A DNA stretch of 64,000 nt from Poteriospumella lacustris (lineage: Eukaryota > Sar > Chrysophyceae > Chromulinales > Dinobryaceae): contig SMOI01000098.1 in assembly GCA_008000375.1 (NCBI GenBank), positions 33,886 to 97,885 on the forward strand, in the 5' to 3' direction. Numbering within the stretch: the first letter of the stretch is position 1; each line of letters begins with the position of its first letter. Positions 41,725-52,249 of the stretch are shown here, piece by piece. Under the pieces are notes generated by a model, which was not told the origin of the DNA, searched no databases, and saw only the letters and a program-made list of their open reading frames with translations. The translations under genes and the position numbers were made by a program.

Positions 41725-43222
41725 TCAGTGGATTAACCCTTGCAGCTCATCTTGCTTCACCAGTGACGAGGCTTTCTGACTGCGTATTTCATCAAATATG
41801 AGTTCGTATGTATAGATAAAAGCCCATATCGACATGAGTCCCGCCAGAAGATACGGTGCTCCAGGCATACTTGAATCCTCAAACAAAGCCATGAGCAGCC
41901 CGAAAGAAAGCGGCCCTAAGCCTTCGGTCTGATTCATGCGAACGACAATAAGAGCATGAATGACGACTAATTTCGGTGATACTTACCAGAGCCTTGATTC
42001 CATTGAGAGCTCCTAGAGCCTCACCTTGTTTGTCTTCACCAACGGTTCTCGAAACAATGGAACTGATTGAAGGGTACACGAGATTGCTTCCCATAGAAAA
42101 TAATATTGACAACACGATTCCATCAACGCTTGATGAGAACGCAATCACAAAGCACTGGATACTGAAACACACAAGCCCCAATCGAATCGAATTGACCTCG
42201 CCGAGTTGAGGGACGAGAACACGGACTAAGACGCTCTCGGATATCATTGTCGACACTCCATAACCTGAGAGTAGCCATCCCAACGATTGAGATGAAAGCT
42301 GCAAATACTTTGTTGCATACACCATCAGAGTGCTGATCATTGCCCACTGGTGAAAAGAGAAGGATTCACAGTGAGTAGTTCGTACGCGTAATAGGGACGG
42401 ATCAACTTACGACAGAGGTGTAATACAGAAAGATGATTGTCCCAATCTGAAGCATGAACTTATCCTTTCTGTACAATAGCGCAGCGCATTAGTCAGTGGT
42501 GCGTGGGCCAAGAACGGAGATTAAACATACCGGAATATAGCTATCGTCTCGAAGACTGTACTCGCACTTGGTATGGAGTTGGCTAACGAAACTTCTTCCC
42601 GTCTTTCCTATACAAATGGGAAAGGCCACATCAGATGAAGAATAAAAGGGTGAATGGAGAAACCTACTGCATGATGGATTGTCTCTGGTAGTCGGTACAA
42701 AATGTAAACAACGTTGACGGCAACCAGTGATAGGGAGGAAAAAAACACGGATCTGTTGCCCATCACAGAGGCTAAATAGCTTCCAATCACAGGTCCCACC
42801 GTAAACGAGAACCCAAACGTTGCCAGAGCTAAACCAAAAGCAGGTGCTCTTTTGCGTTTCTCCACACAATCTGAGATATACGCAAACGTTAGTGTAAACG
42901 TTCCAGCAAACATTCCGGAGAGTGCGAACAAGACTAAGTATACGATCATATTTGAGCTGAAAGCCAGAAAACAAGTTGGTGCAGTTGTTCCGACAATGGA
43001 AAGAAGGAGAAGCGGTTTTCGACCGATGATATCGGATAATTTTCCGATTGCAGGGCAAGCCCAAAACGCAAGCAGACCTTTCACAGCTTCTGCACCTCCG
43101 ATCACAACATAGCTCGACGTTCCAAATCTTTCAACCAGTAAATGTGGAAGAATAGTTCTGGCAATGCTTATTGCGAGATATTCCAGAAGAAGTACTGGTA
43201 AAATAGCGGCAAAGCTGCCCAT
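41725..43222 (-). CDS. Major facilitator transporter, MFSD14/HIAT1-like
   Basis: Five exons, complement(41725-41928, 41987-42346, 42411-42468, 42531-42607, 42668-43222), introns 58-64 bp, 417 residues. About twelve hydrophobic segments are present. The MFS signature between TM2 and TM3 is GKLSDIIGRKPLLLLS, preceded by GGAEAVKGLLAFWACPAI. A second conserved stretch, GMFAGTFTLTFAYISDCVEKRKRAPAFGLALATFGFSFTVGPVIGSYL, strongly resembles HIAT1/MFSD14 and, more distantly, TetA-type efflux carriers. The ATG at 43220-43222 is preferred; an in-frame GTG upstream is not a valid start. The substrate is unknown for this family, which sits in Golgi or endosomal membranes in animals. Confidence 0.87.
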
Positions 43223-43911
43223 TCTTTTCGAAGTGAATGGCGTGTTCTTTGCAAAATCGGAGAGGGGAATGAGCACGTCCAAGGGACCCTGCCACTCGTA
43301 TGTTGTCACCAAGGTATGGGGGCGCAAGCAACTCACACCGAATGGAACTTCATATCTTGTGTCGATAGAGACAGGCGATTGGGAATTGAGACCTTTTCAT
43401 TTGTTTTCCATTTTGGCGATGGTCATGACGACGGTGGGAGTCAAACCTCCTCCAAAGATAGAGTCAATCTGATTCCAACGACAAACTAAACCGCTTTTAG
43501 GGTTAAAAACTAGGCAATAGGCCAGGAAATAACAGCCACTGTCTTCTGACATCGTGGATTTCTTCTAAGCCTGGAAACTCCTGCCTGAAGGGCGGACTTT
43601 GACTTTGACCGAACTCGAACCTCCCCTTCGACTCAAGTTGTCATCGTGTCGTCATCGTGTCAGTGTGCAAGTCCTTCGTAACTTCGGCTGCTGCTGCATT
43701 GGAAGTCACAGCTGACCGAGGAAGCACTCAACGATGGAGAATATTTCGTCTTCTCCTTTTCTTCGGTGGGAAACAGTTGATTCAGATCGGTTTTCAGCGA
43801 TAAAATCTGCAACGATTGAGTTCTTTGAAACGAATCATGTGGGGAAGGAAGGAATATTGATTGAGCTTTCCAGAGTCCACTCCGCGATTTGGAGTTTCCA
43901 GGCGTGGAGCT
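43223..43911. other. Unassigned region left of the palindrome
   Basis: Mostly non-coding. An ATG frame at 43734 (MENISSSPFLRWETVDSDRFSAIKSATIEFFETNHVGKEGILIELSR) looks protein-like for ~50 residues, then runs into the inverted PX fragment. It could be the start of a small gene cut by the rearrangement. Confidence 0.35.
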
Positions 43912-44240
43912 GTTACAGAGTGCCAGCACTCCGAGGTCGGGCTTCACTTGCTTGATCTACTTCCGACGCCCGCGGAAATGCGAGTATCTTCGCTCAGCAA
44001 TCCACCACGTGGATCAGTCAGTACAGGTCCGTCCCTCCCGACTTGCGCCTTCTTCTTTTTCCACGAATAAGCCATCACACTTACGACTATGTAAGCATCG
44101 CTTTTGCTGCGGCCGGGCGATCTTTGTTCTGCACGCACCGGCCGCCCAAAATCATCCCGATAGTGGAATAAATAATGTGGGAAGAGATGGACCAAAACTG
44201 TCGGGGCGTGGTTCGTTCGGTCTATCATAGGATATTGCTT
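43912..44240 (-). pseudogene. Decayed, inverted 5' PX-domain exon fragment of the SGK3-like kinase
   Basis: Aligns in the same orientation with 51934-52275, the PX exon and 5' flank of the intact right-hand kinase. Shared stretches include CGAGTATCTTCGCTC, CCACGTGGAT, TTTTTCCACGAATAA and AATGTGGGAAGAGATGG. Many substitutions and small indels break the frame, although a minus-strand frame keeps the SDAYIVVSVMAYSWKKKKAQ segment that matches KADAYVVNSAEIYSWKKKKAQ. It is on the minus strand whereas the adjacent left kinase is on the plus strand, so the 5' part of the left gene is flipped. Confidence 0.8.
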
Positions 44241-44592
44241 GTGAAGGAAATCGCTGTTCCACTCATTTGAGTTTGTTCGGTTTTTGTAGTCGAAACAGAA
44301 AAGTCTCCTATCGATGCGCCGCATTACATCACTTAGATCTTTTAGTCGGTTGCGGCCCAAGTCTGCTGCTATTCAGAACCGAAAATAGGTAGGGCTGGGC
44401 TGAATATTGTGAAGAAAGGACATCGACGAGATAGACATAATACGGATGTCTTTTTGTAACAATAACAGGCGAACAAAGCTCTGCCCGCAAGCAAATATCC
44501 TTTTCCAAACTCCTTTTCCATTGTCACTTGAAAGTACGTTCTTTGTCTTGCGAATGCTGAAGAAACCAACCGTTGGCAGAAAAATCATCAGG
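44241..44592. other. Sequence between PX pseudo-exon and left palindrome arm
   Basis: No clear homology to the right-hand side is visible. A short plus-strand frame (from ~44530) runs in phase into the left kinase exon, after a possible acceptor (gaaag), and might supply a replacement N terminus. Confidence 0.35.
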
Positions 44593-46200
44593 AGAACTGG
44601 TTCTTCAATCTGTCGAAGGCGGCGCTGTCGCATCGTCTGACGCAGCTGAACCAATACCTGGGCGCGCTGGTGACGGTCACGCCCCAACTGTTGGAGATCG
44701 GTGAGTTGCCTTGTTCTTCGTTGCATACTGCGCGACCGCAGAAATACTGACGAACGTGGGTGGGTGTCTGGTGCCTTCGCAGCCATTTTTCTGGAGGTGC
44801 AGATGCGCTCCGCGCAGATGAAGAAGGATCCGACGGGCGGCAAGTCGTCCAATCCGTCGAAGGGCGATGGAGTGAAGAGGTCGCTGTCGTTTGGCTCGCT
44901 GCAAGGCTCTGTGTCCATCCACGACTTCCATTTGCTGAAGGTGCTGGGTCGCGGGAGCTTCGGGAAAGTGTTCCTCGTCCGCCCCGTGCGAGGCGGACAG
45001 AGCGAGGTCTACGCGATGAAGGTGCTGAAGAAGAGCGAGGTCATTCGGCGGCAGCAACTGGAACATACGCTCACGGAGCGCTTTGTCCTGGCGACCATAC
45101 GCAACCCGTTCATCCTGTCGCTGCAACACGCCTTTCAAACCAGCGACAAGCTGTTCCTGGTGACCGACTACTGCCCCGGCGGCGAGCTCTTCTTCCACCT
45201 GAAGAGGCTTCGACGATTCACGGAGGGAATGGTCCGCTTCTACTCCGCTGAGATATCCTCCGCCTTGGCCCACTTACACAGCCACGGCATCGTCTACCGC
45301 GATCTGAAGCCCGAGAACATCCTGCTGAGCCGCAAGGGACACGTGACGCTGACAGATTTCGGTCTCGCCCGACGCTTGTCGGTGACTCCCAGCACGCAAA
45401 GCGCAGGCTCTCGTGCGCGCCAAGAGCTCACATTCTGTGGGACACCAGAGTACCTTTCCCCGGAAATGATTTTGCACCGAAGAACTCGTTGCGGATATGA
45501 CTATCTGGTGGATTGGTGGGCGTTGGGCGTGGTCTGCTTCGAGCTCCTCACCGGCTTGCCGCCTTTCTACGACAGAGACTTCCAGAAGATGTGCGACAAG
45601 GTATTTCGCGATGCTGCACCCTCCTCCCTCCGCCCGTCGCCCGTCGCTCGTGTTCTGACAAACTGTTTCTGTGTTTCTGTGTTTGGCGCCGAACAGATCT
45701 TGTATCGTCCGCTGTCTTTCCCTTCCTCGACGATGAGTCGCACCGGTACGGGATCTTCCACCGGCCTAACGCGGGGAGCGGAGGATCTCATACGAGGCCT
45801 CCTTCAGCGCGAACCTGGTCGACGGCTTCGTTTCATTGAGGCGCTGGGAGGCGAGTCTGCAGCAACGCAGAGTCATCAGCAGTTCATGCTTCAGCGACAT
45901 TCGTTTTTCGAACAGACCGATTGGGAACGCGTCGTGACCGGCCATGCCGACCCTCCCTATACCCCTGCTCGCCCTCGAGACACGACCGACACGTGCAATT
46001 TCGATTCCGAATTTACTAAGCTGCCTGTTCGCTACAGCGACTCGCCGGTGGATGAGGCGACCGCGTCGGCGTTGAGCCCTGCTGACCAGCGGCTCTTCGA
46101 CGGATTCTCGTTTTCTATCGAGCCGGAGCAGGACGATGAGACCGCAAGCCGGGATTCTTTCGCCTCGGTATCCTCGATATCCTCCGCTCGGACAGTGTAG
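44593..46200 (+). CDS. SGK3-like AGC kinase, left copy lacking its PX N terminus (partial)
   Basis: Exons <44593-44700, 44783-45600 and 45697-46200 are identical to the right-hand gene from the end of the PX domain onward. The whole kinase domain and hydrophobic motif are present, but the first two thirds of the PX domain have been displaced and inverted (43912-44240). A frame from an in-phase upstream stop (~44529) could make a protein without PX; an internal start at ATG 44803 (MRSAQMKKDPTGG) would give a kinase-only form. Without PX, the phosphoinositide targeting typical of SGK3 would be lost. Whether it is expressed is unknown. Confidence 0.65.
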
Positions 46201-47027
46201 GTCAAAGAGACCTTTATCGTTGGTATTGATCGCGCTGAGCGTGTTGCCGGCGGTTACCGGCACACGCGTCAGTAGTTAGCCATAGAAGACCGCATACACA
46301 CTAGATAGCCATGTATGGATCATCCTCTTAAGACAAAGACACAGTGGTTGTTGCGCCACACGTAAACCGCCATCGTCGAGAATCGGCCCCGTGGGCGTCG
46401 GGCGCGAGACGACGACGAGATGAAAAACCAACGCTTATTTTGCAGTGTCTCGTTAGTTCGCCGTCATATTCGGAGCTGTTTCGTGGGCTGGTCAAAGTCG
46501 TCTTCCAGCTTTCTGTTGCAAGGCGGTCGGACTGTATGGATTCTTTGTCGAGGCAAATATTGTTCGCCGTGGCACAGCTGAACTGAAAGTTGTTCCGGCA
46601 TGATTTCGGTACAGCACATTCACATGTTTTTTCTATCATTAGGCATACAGAGAAGTCCATATACATAGTAGGCTCATGAGCTACCTTGCGAGTGAAGCAA
46701 GTGTGCATGTATTGGGCTGTGAATGGCATGACATCATTGTGCCATCGTTGGCCAGTGCTATACATCGTATGTATGCCTGGCGTGGTGGAGTGGTGTTGCT
46801 TGGACCCCTTGGCCTGTGCAGAACGTCGGTCACCAAACCAAAAGCACTTCGCGGCCTAGAAACGCGTTTGTTGTAACCGCCGTTTGAAGATTTTGCCGGC
46901 GGCTGCTCCGCGCGAAACGGTCTCTCGGTGCCTCGACAACCGACGCGACGAGCCATTTCGCTCGTCTTGGGTATTTGAATGTCACCCGCGATGGTCCACT
47001 TCGATTTCATTTATCCTTTGAATCACC
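46201..47027 (+). other. Intergenic region inside the left arm
   Basis: 827 bp between the kinase stop and the EGF gene start, mirrored exactly at 49496-50322. No gene is seen. Mirrored 66-145 codon frames show no family features. It must hold the EGF gene promoter. Confidence 0.5.
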
Positions 47028-48134
47028 ATGTTGTTTCATATCCTCGTTTTAGCGACCATCGTGTCGCTCGCAAATGCTGCTTGCGACAACAATTGCAGCG
47101 GCCATGGAACTTGTATGACTGATGATGTCTGCAAATGTTACGACAACTGGGGAGTTGGCCTTTCTCACGACAGTGGCGACTGTTCTGACCGTGTTTGTCC
47201 ATATGAGCTCGCTTGGGTTGATAATCCGGACAAGACCGGCGATTTTCATCGATATGCCGAGTGCTCAAACCGCGGTCTTTGCAACCGTGAGTCGGGCGAG
47301 TGTCAATGCTTTGACGGATATGAAGGCAAGGCTTGCCAAAGAACTACTTGCCCGAATGACTGCTCTGGCCATGGAACCTGTGAGTACATTGAAGACATGT
47401 GGTACGCTGCAACCTGGAATGATTATTCCGCCCAAGGCTTCAACTCCGACCCAAAGACCTTCGCCTACCGCAATTGGGATCGCCGTAAGATTCGCGGTTG
47501 TGTTTGCGACGCTACGTACGGCGACGTCGACTGCTCCAAGAGACTTTGTCCTTATGGCACGGATGTTTTGGACATTCGCGACGATCTCACTTTATCCCTG
47601 AGATACCAGAAGCAATACATCACCTTCCAGCCTCAGATCTACCGATCCAGTCTCAACCAGTCGACTTTCGCGTTGACCTTCAAGAGTCAATTGAACGAAA
47701 GCTTCACCACGATCCCCATCGTCTTTGATTTGACTGACATGAACGATTTCGTTCACGACATCCAGTTGGCTTTGTTGAAGCTGCCAAACCGCGTCATCGA
47801 CGGTGTCACGGTCAGCGCGTCCACCTCTGGTGGCGACATCGACGGAAGTGTGAGTGTGACGGTAACCTTCACTGGTGACTCCGTGCAAGGCAAGCAAAAC
47901 CTCCTCGTCGTGGAGGACTACGAGTGCGGCGCGGGCTGCACCCCCAAATTGGACGGTTTGAATTTGGCTACTCGCCTCAGCAAGCCATCCAGCAACGTCA
48001 CCGAAAGCCAGGCGGCTGACTACAACAGCTATGAGTGTGGTCGCCGCGGCAAGTGCGATTACAACACCGGCCTGTGCCAGTGCTTCACCGGATACACCGG
48101 TGACAACTGCAACACCCTCACCACCTTGACTTGA
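47028..48134 (+). CDS. Secreted EGF-repeat protein, left copy
   Basis: Single exon, 368 residues. A signal peptide (MLFHILVLATIVSLANA) is followed by EGF-like modules: CDNNCSGHGTCMTDDVCKCYDNW, ECSNRGLCNRESGECQCFDGYEGKAC and CPNDCSGHGTC. A signature follows, reading NWDRRKIRGCVCDATYGDVDCSKRLCPYGTD. Then comes a ~150-residue beta-rich region with three N-glycosylation sequons (NQS, NES, NVT), and a final EGF (ECGRRGKCDYNTGLCQCFTGYTGDNC). There is no membrane anchor. This SGHG/CP-G organisation recurs in a larger gene at 57831-61145. The protein is identical to the right-hand copy; both genes converge on the palindrome centre. Confidence 0.9.
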   Translation: MLFHILVLATIVSLANAACDNNCSGHGTCMTDDVCKCYDNWGVGLSHDSGDCSDRVCPYELAWVDNPDKTGDFHRYAECSNRGLCNRESGECQCFDGYEGKACQRTTCPNDCSGHGTCEYIEDMWYAATWNDYSAQGFNSDPKTFAYRNWDRRKIRGCVCDATYGDVDCSKRLCPYGTDVLDIRDDLTLSLRYQKQYITFQPQIYRSSLNQSTFALTFKSQLNESFTTIPIVFDLTDMNDFVHDIQLALLKLPNRVIDGVTVSASTSGGDIDGSVSVTVTFTGDSVQGKQNLLVVEDYECGAGCTPKLDGLNLATRLSKPSSNVTESQAADYNSYECGRRGKCDYNTGLCQCFTGYTGDNCNTLTTLT

Positions 48135-48388
48135 ACGCCTCTAGGTTCTTTGTAAAGTTTTAAGTATCTGCGTTTTATTGCAAAGCTTTCGTTGATGACT
48201 TGTGTTCTCGTTCTATCGGTGCTGCAAAGTGACAAACATAGTTGGCAGTTTTCTTTACACGCGCGGCTCAATGCCGTGCTAATGACCGAGAGAAATGCCT
48301 GCCTATACTCAATGAGGAACGGAAGAAATGAAGCACAAACTCAACGAAGTGTAAAGAGCTGATACTTAAACTTTAAATTACTCGTGGC
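48135..48388. other. Spacer of the palindrome: two diverged 3' UTRs
   Basis: 254 bp between the two EGF stop codons. Read outward from each stop, the sequences are related but not identical: both contain TAAAGTTT(T)AAGTATC followed by a C/T-rich stretch and CTTCGTTGA. The spacer therefore consists of two homologous, independently drifted 3' flanks meeting near 48262. Confidence 0.8.
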
Positions 48389-49495
48389 TCAAGTCAAGGT
48401 GGTGAGGGTGTTGCAGTTGTCACCGGTGTATCCGGTGAAGCACTGGCACAGGCCGGTGTTGTAATCGCACTTGCCGCGGCGACCACACTCATAGCTGTTG
48501 TAGTCAGCCGCCTGGCTTTCGGTGACGTTGCTGGATGGCTTGCTGAGGCGAGTAGCCAAATTCAAACCGTCCAATTTGGGGGTGCAGCCCGCGCCGCACT
48601 CGTAGTCCTCCACGACGAGGAGGTTTTGCTTGCCTTGCACGGAGTCACCAGTGAAGGTTACCGTCACACTCACACTTCCGTCGATGTCGCCACCAGAGGT
48701 GGACGCGCTGACCGTGACACCGTCGATGACGCGGTTTGGCAGCTTCAACAAAGCCAACTGGATGTCGTGAACGAAATCGTTCATGTCAGTCAAATCAAAG
48801 ACGATGGGGATCGTGGTGAAGCTTTCGTTCAATTGACTCTTGAAGGTCAACGCGAAAGTCGACTGGTTGAGACTGGATCGGTAGATCTGAGGCTGGAAGG
48901 TGATGTATTGCTTCTGGTATCTCAGGGATAAAGTGAGATCGTCGCGAATGTCCAAAACATCCGTGCCATAAGGACAAAGTCTCTTGGAGCAGTCGACGTC
49001 GCCGTACGTAGCGTCGCAAACACAACCGCGAATCTTACGGCGATCCCAATTGCGGTAGGCGAAGGTCTTTGGGTCGGAGTTGAAGCCTTGGGCGGAATAA
49101 TCATTCCAGGTTGCAGCGTACCACATGTCTTCAATGTACTCACAGGTTCCATGGCCAGAGCAGTCATTCGGGCAAGTAGTTCTTTGGCAAGCCTTGCCTT
49201 CATATCCGTCAAAGCATTGACACTCGCCCGACTCACGGTTGCAAAGACCGCGGTTTGAGCACTCGGCATATCGATGAAAATCGCCGGTCTTGTCCGGATT
49301 ATCAACCCAAGCGAGCTCATATGGACAAACACGGTCAGAACAGTCGCCACTGTCGTGAGAAAGGCCAACTCCCCAGTTGTCGTAACATTTGCAGACATCA
49401 TCAGTCATACAAGTTCCATGGCCGCTGCAATTGTTGTCGCAAGCAGCATTTGCGAGCGACACGATGGTCGCTAAAACGAGGATATGAAACAACAT
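48389..49495 (-). CDS. Secreted EGF-repeat protein, right copy
   Basis: Same 368-residue protein as the left copy, encoded on the opposite strand by an apparently identical sequence. Its stop codon lies at 48389-48391, and its 3' UTR differs from that of the left copy, which would allow the two transcripts to be told apart. Because the genes are convergent with only 254 bp between stops, overlapping 3' ends and double-stranded RNA are possible. Confidence 0.9.
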   Translation of the reverse strand: MLFHILVLATIVSLANAACDNNCSGHGTCMTDDVCKCYDNWGVGLSHDSGDCSDRVCPYELAWVDNPDKTGDFHRYAECSNRGLCNRESGECQCFDGYEGKACQRTTCPNDCSGHGTCEYIEDMWYAATWNDYSAQGFNSDPKTFAYRNWDRRKIRGCVCDATYGDVDCSKRLCPYGTDVLDIRDDLTLSLRYQKQYITFQPQIYRSSLNQSTFALTFKSQLNESFTTIPIVFDLTDMNDFVHDIQLALLKLPNRVIDGVTVSASTSGGDIDGSVSVTVTFTGDSVQGKQNLLVVEDYECGAGCTPKLDGLNLATRLSKPSSNVTESQAADYNSYECGRRGKCDYNTGLCQCFTGYTGDNCNTLTTLT

Positions 49496-51930
49496 GGTGA
49501 TTCAAAGGATAAATGAAATCGAAGTGGACCATCGCGGGTGACATTCAAATACCCAAGACGAGCGAAATGGCTCGTCGCGTCGGTTGTCGAGGCACCGAGA
49601 GACCGTTTCGCGCGGAGCAGCCGCCGGCAAAATCTTCAAACGGCGGTTACAACAAACGCGTTTCTAGGCCGCGAAGTGCTTTTGGTTTGGTGACCGACGT
49701 TCTGCACAGGCCAAGGGGTCCAAGCAACACCACTCCACCACGCCAGGCATACATACGATGTATAGCACTGGCCAACGATGGCACAATGATGTCATGCCAT
49801 TCACAGCCCAATACATGCACACTTGCTTCACTCGCAAGGTAGCTCATGAGCCTACTATGTATATGGACTTCTCTGTATGCCTAATGATAGAAAAAACATG
49901 TGAATGTGCTGTACCGAAATCATGCCGGAACAACTTTCAGTTCAGCTGTGCCACGGCGAACAATATTTGCCTCGACAAAGAATCCATACAGTCCGACCGC
50001 CTTGCAACAGAAAGCTGGAAGACGACTTTGACCAGCCCACGAAACAGCTCCGAATATGACGGCGAACTAACGAGACACTGCAAAATAAGCGTTGGTTTTT
50101 CATCTCGTCGTCGTCTCGCGCCCGACGCCCACGGGGCCGATTCTCGACGATGGCGGTTTACGTGTGGCGCAACAACCACTGTGTCTTTGTCTTAAGAGGA
50201 TGATCCATACATGGCTATCTAGTGTGTATGCGGTCTTCTATGGCTAACTACTGACGCGTGTGCCGGTAACCGCCGGCAACACGCTCAGCGCGATCAATAC
50301 CAACGATAAAGGTCTCTTTGACCTACACTGTCCGAGCGGAGGATATCGAGGATACCGAGGCGAAAGAATCCCGGCTTGCGGTCTCATCGTCCTGCTCCGG
50401 CTCGATAGAAAACGAGAATCCGTCGAAGAGCCGCTGGTCAGCAGGGCTCAACGCCGACGCGGTCGCCTCATCCACCGGCGAGTCGCTGTAGCGAACAGGC
50501 AGCTTAGTAAATTCGGAATCGAAATTGCACGTGTCGGTCGTGTCTCGAGGGCGAGCAGGGGTATAGGGAGGGTCGGCATGGCCGGTCACGACGCGTTCCC
50601 AATCGGTCTGTTCGAAAAACGAATGTCGCTGAAGCATGAACTGCTGATGACTCTGCGTTGCTGCAGACTCGCCTCCCAGCGCCTCAATGAAACGAAGCCG
50701 TCGACCAGGTTCGCGCTGAAGGAGGCCTCGTATGAGATCCTCCGCTCCCCGCGTTAGGCCGGTGGAAGATCCCGTACCGGTGCGACTCATCGTCGAGGAA
50801 GGGAAAGACAGCGGACGATACAAGATCTGTTCGGCGCCAAACACAGAAACACAGAAACAGTTTGTCAGAACACGAGCGACGGGCGACGGGCGGAGGGAGG
50901 AGGGTGCAGCATCGCGAAATACCTTGTCGCACATCTTCTGGAAGTCTCTGTCGTAGAAAGGCGGCAAGCCGGTGAGGAGCTCGAAGCAGACCACGCCCAA
51001 CGCCCACCAATCCACCAGATAGTCATATCCGCAACGAGTTCTTCGGTGCAAAATCATTTCCGGGGAAAGGTACTCTGGTGTCCCACAGAATGTGAGCTCT
51101 TGGCGCGCACGAGAGCCTGCGCTTTGCGTGCTGGGAGTCACCGACAAGCGTCGGGCGAGACCGAAATCTGTCAGCGTCACGTGTCCCTTGCGGCTCAGCA
51201 GGATGTTCTCGGGCTTCAGATCGCGGTAGACGATGCCGTGGCTGTGTAAGTGGGCCAAGGCGGAGGATATCTCAGCGGAGTAGAAGCGGACCATTCCCTC
51301 CGTGAATCGTCGAAGCCTCTTCAGGTGGAAGAAGAGCTCGCCGCCGGGGCAGTAGTCGGTCACCAGGAACAGCTTGTCGCTGGTTTGAAAGGCGTGTTGC
51401 AGCGACAGGATGAACGGGTTGCGTATGGTCGCCAGGACAAAGCGCTCCGTGAGCGTATGTTCCAGTTGCTGCCGCCGAATGACCTCGCTCTTCTTCAGCA
51501 CCTTCATCGCGTAGACCTCGCTCTGTCCGCCTCGCACGGGGCGGACGAGGAACACTTTCCCGAAGCTCCCGCGACCCAGCACCTTCAGCAAATGGAAGTC
51601 GTGGATGGACACAGAGCCTTGCAGCGAGCCAAACGACAGCGACCTCTTCACTCCATCGCCCTTCGACGGATTGGACGACTTGCCGCCCGTCGGATCCTTC
51701 TTCATCTGCGCGGAGCGCATCTGCACCTCCAGAAAAATGGCTGCGAAGGCACCAGACACCCACCCACGTTCGTCAGTATTTCTGCGGTCGCGCAGTATGC
51801 AACGAAGAACAAGGCAACTCACCGATCTCCAACAGTTGGGGCGTGACCGTCACCAGCGCGCCCAGGTATTGGTTCAGCTGCGTCAGACGATGCGACAGCG
51901 CCGCCTTCGACAGATTGAAGAACCAGTTCT
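48389..51930 (-). repeat. Right arm of the 3,542-bp perfect inverted repeat
   Basis: Reverse complement of 44593-48134. The arm ends within the PX-coding exon of the right-hand kinase gene, which continues uninterrupted to 52249. Confidence 0.95.
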
Positions 51931-52249
51931 TCTTCGGAAACACCAGCACTTTGAGGTCGGGCCTCACTTGATTGATCTCCTTCCGAAGCTCGCGGAACTG
52001 CGAGTATCTTCGCTCGACGATCCACTTGAGGCCCGACTTCAACGCCACGTGGATGCAGTACACCGCGTATATGGTCCCGTCTTGCGCCTTTTTCTTTTTC
52101 CACGAATAAATTTCAGCTGAGTTAACCACATAAGCATCGGCTTTGCTGAGATCAAAGGCACCGGTGAACACTGCCGCTTCACTGTGCGACCGATCTTTGT
52201 TCTGCAGGCGCCGGGACTTTTGCTGCAAATTGCCGCCGCCCAAACTCAT
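50323..52249 (-). CDS. SGK3-like PX-domain AGC kinase, intact right copy
   Basis: Exons complement(50323-50826, 50923-51740, 51823-52249), introns 96 and 82 bp, 582 residues. Residues ~35-135 form a PX domain (YAVYCIHVALKSGLKWIVERRYSQFRELRKEI...FPKKNWFFNLSKAAL). The AGC kinase domain starts near residue 190: GRGSFGKV, YAMKVLKK, YRDLKPENILL, TDFGLARR, T-loop TFCGTPEYLSPEM. The C-terminal tail has a turn-motif region (RYSDSP) and a hydrophobic motif FDGFSF near residues 549-554. PX plus AGC kinase is the SGK3/CISK arrangement: PI3P-bearing endosome targeting with PDK1/TORC2-type activation. The 96-bp intron has no stop and keeps frame, so a retained-intron isoform with a 32-residue insertion is possible. 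Start is the ATG at 52247-52249; a frame upstream opens only with TTG. Confidence 0.92.

Larger units (their letters stand above)
44593..48134 (+). repeat. Left arm of a 3,542-bp perfect inverted repeat
   Basis: Each position x corresponds to 96523 - x in the right arm (48389-51930). Every frame I compared gives identical translations in the two arms, including antisense and intergenic frames, and sampled non-coding stretches (for example 46261-46320) match base for base. It contains most of an SGK3-like kinase gene, 827 bp of intergenic DNA and a complete EGF-repeat gene, ending exactly at the latter's stop codon. Confidence 0.95.

Noticed and set aside
46328-50195. Mirrored 145- and 109-codon frames in the intergenic part of the arms
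   Set aside because: They are identical because the arms are identical, not because of coding constraint, and show no family features.
44593-51930. Reading the palindrome as terminal inverted repeats of a DNA transposon or virus-like element
   Set aside because: The arms contain ordinary host-type genes, there is no transposase, integrase or target-site duplication visible, and the spacer is made of gene 3' UTRs.
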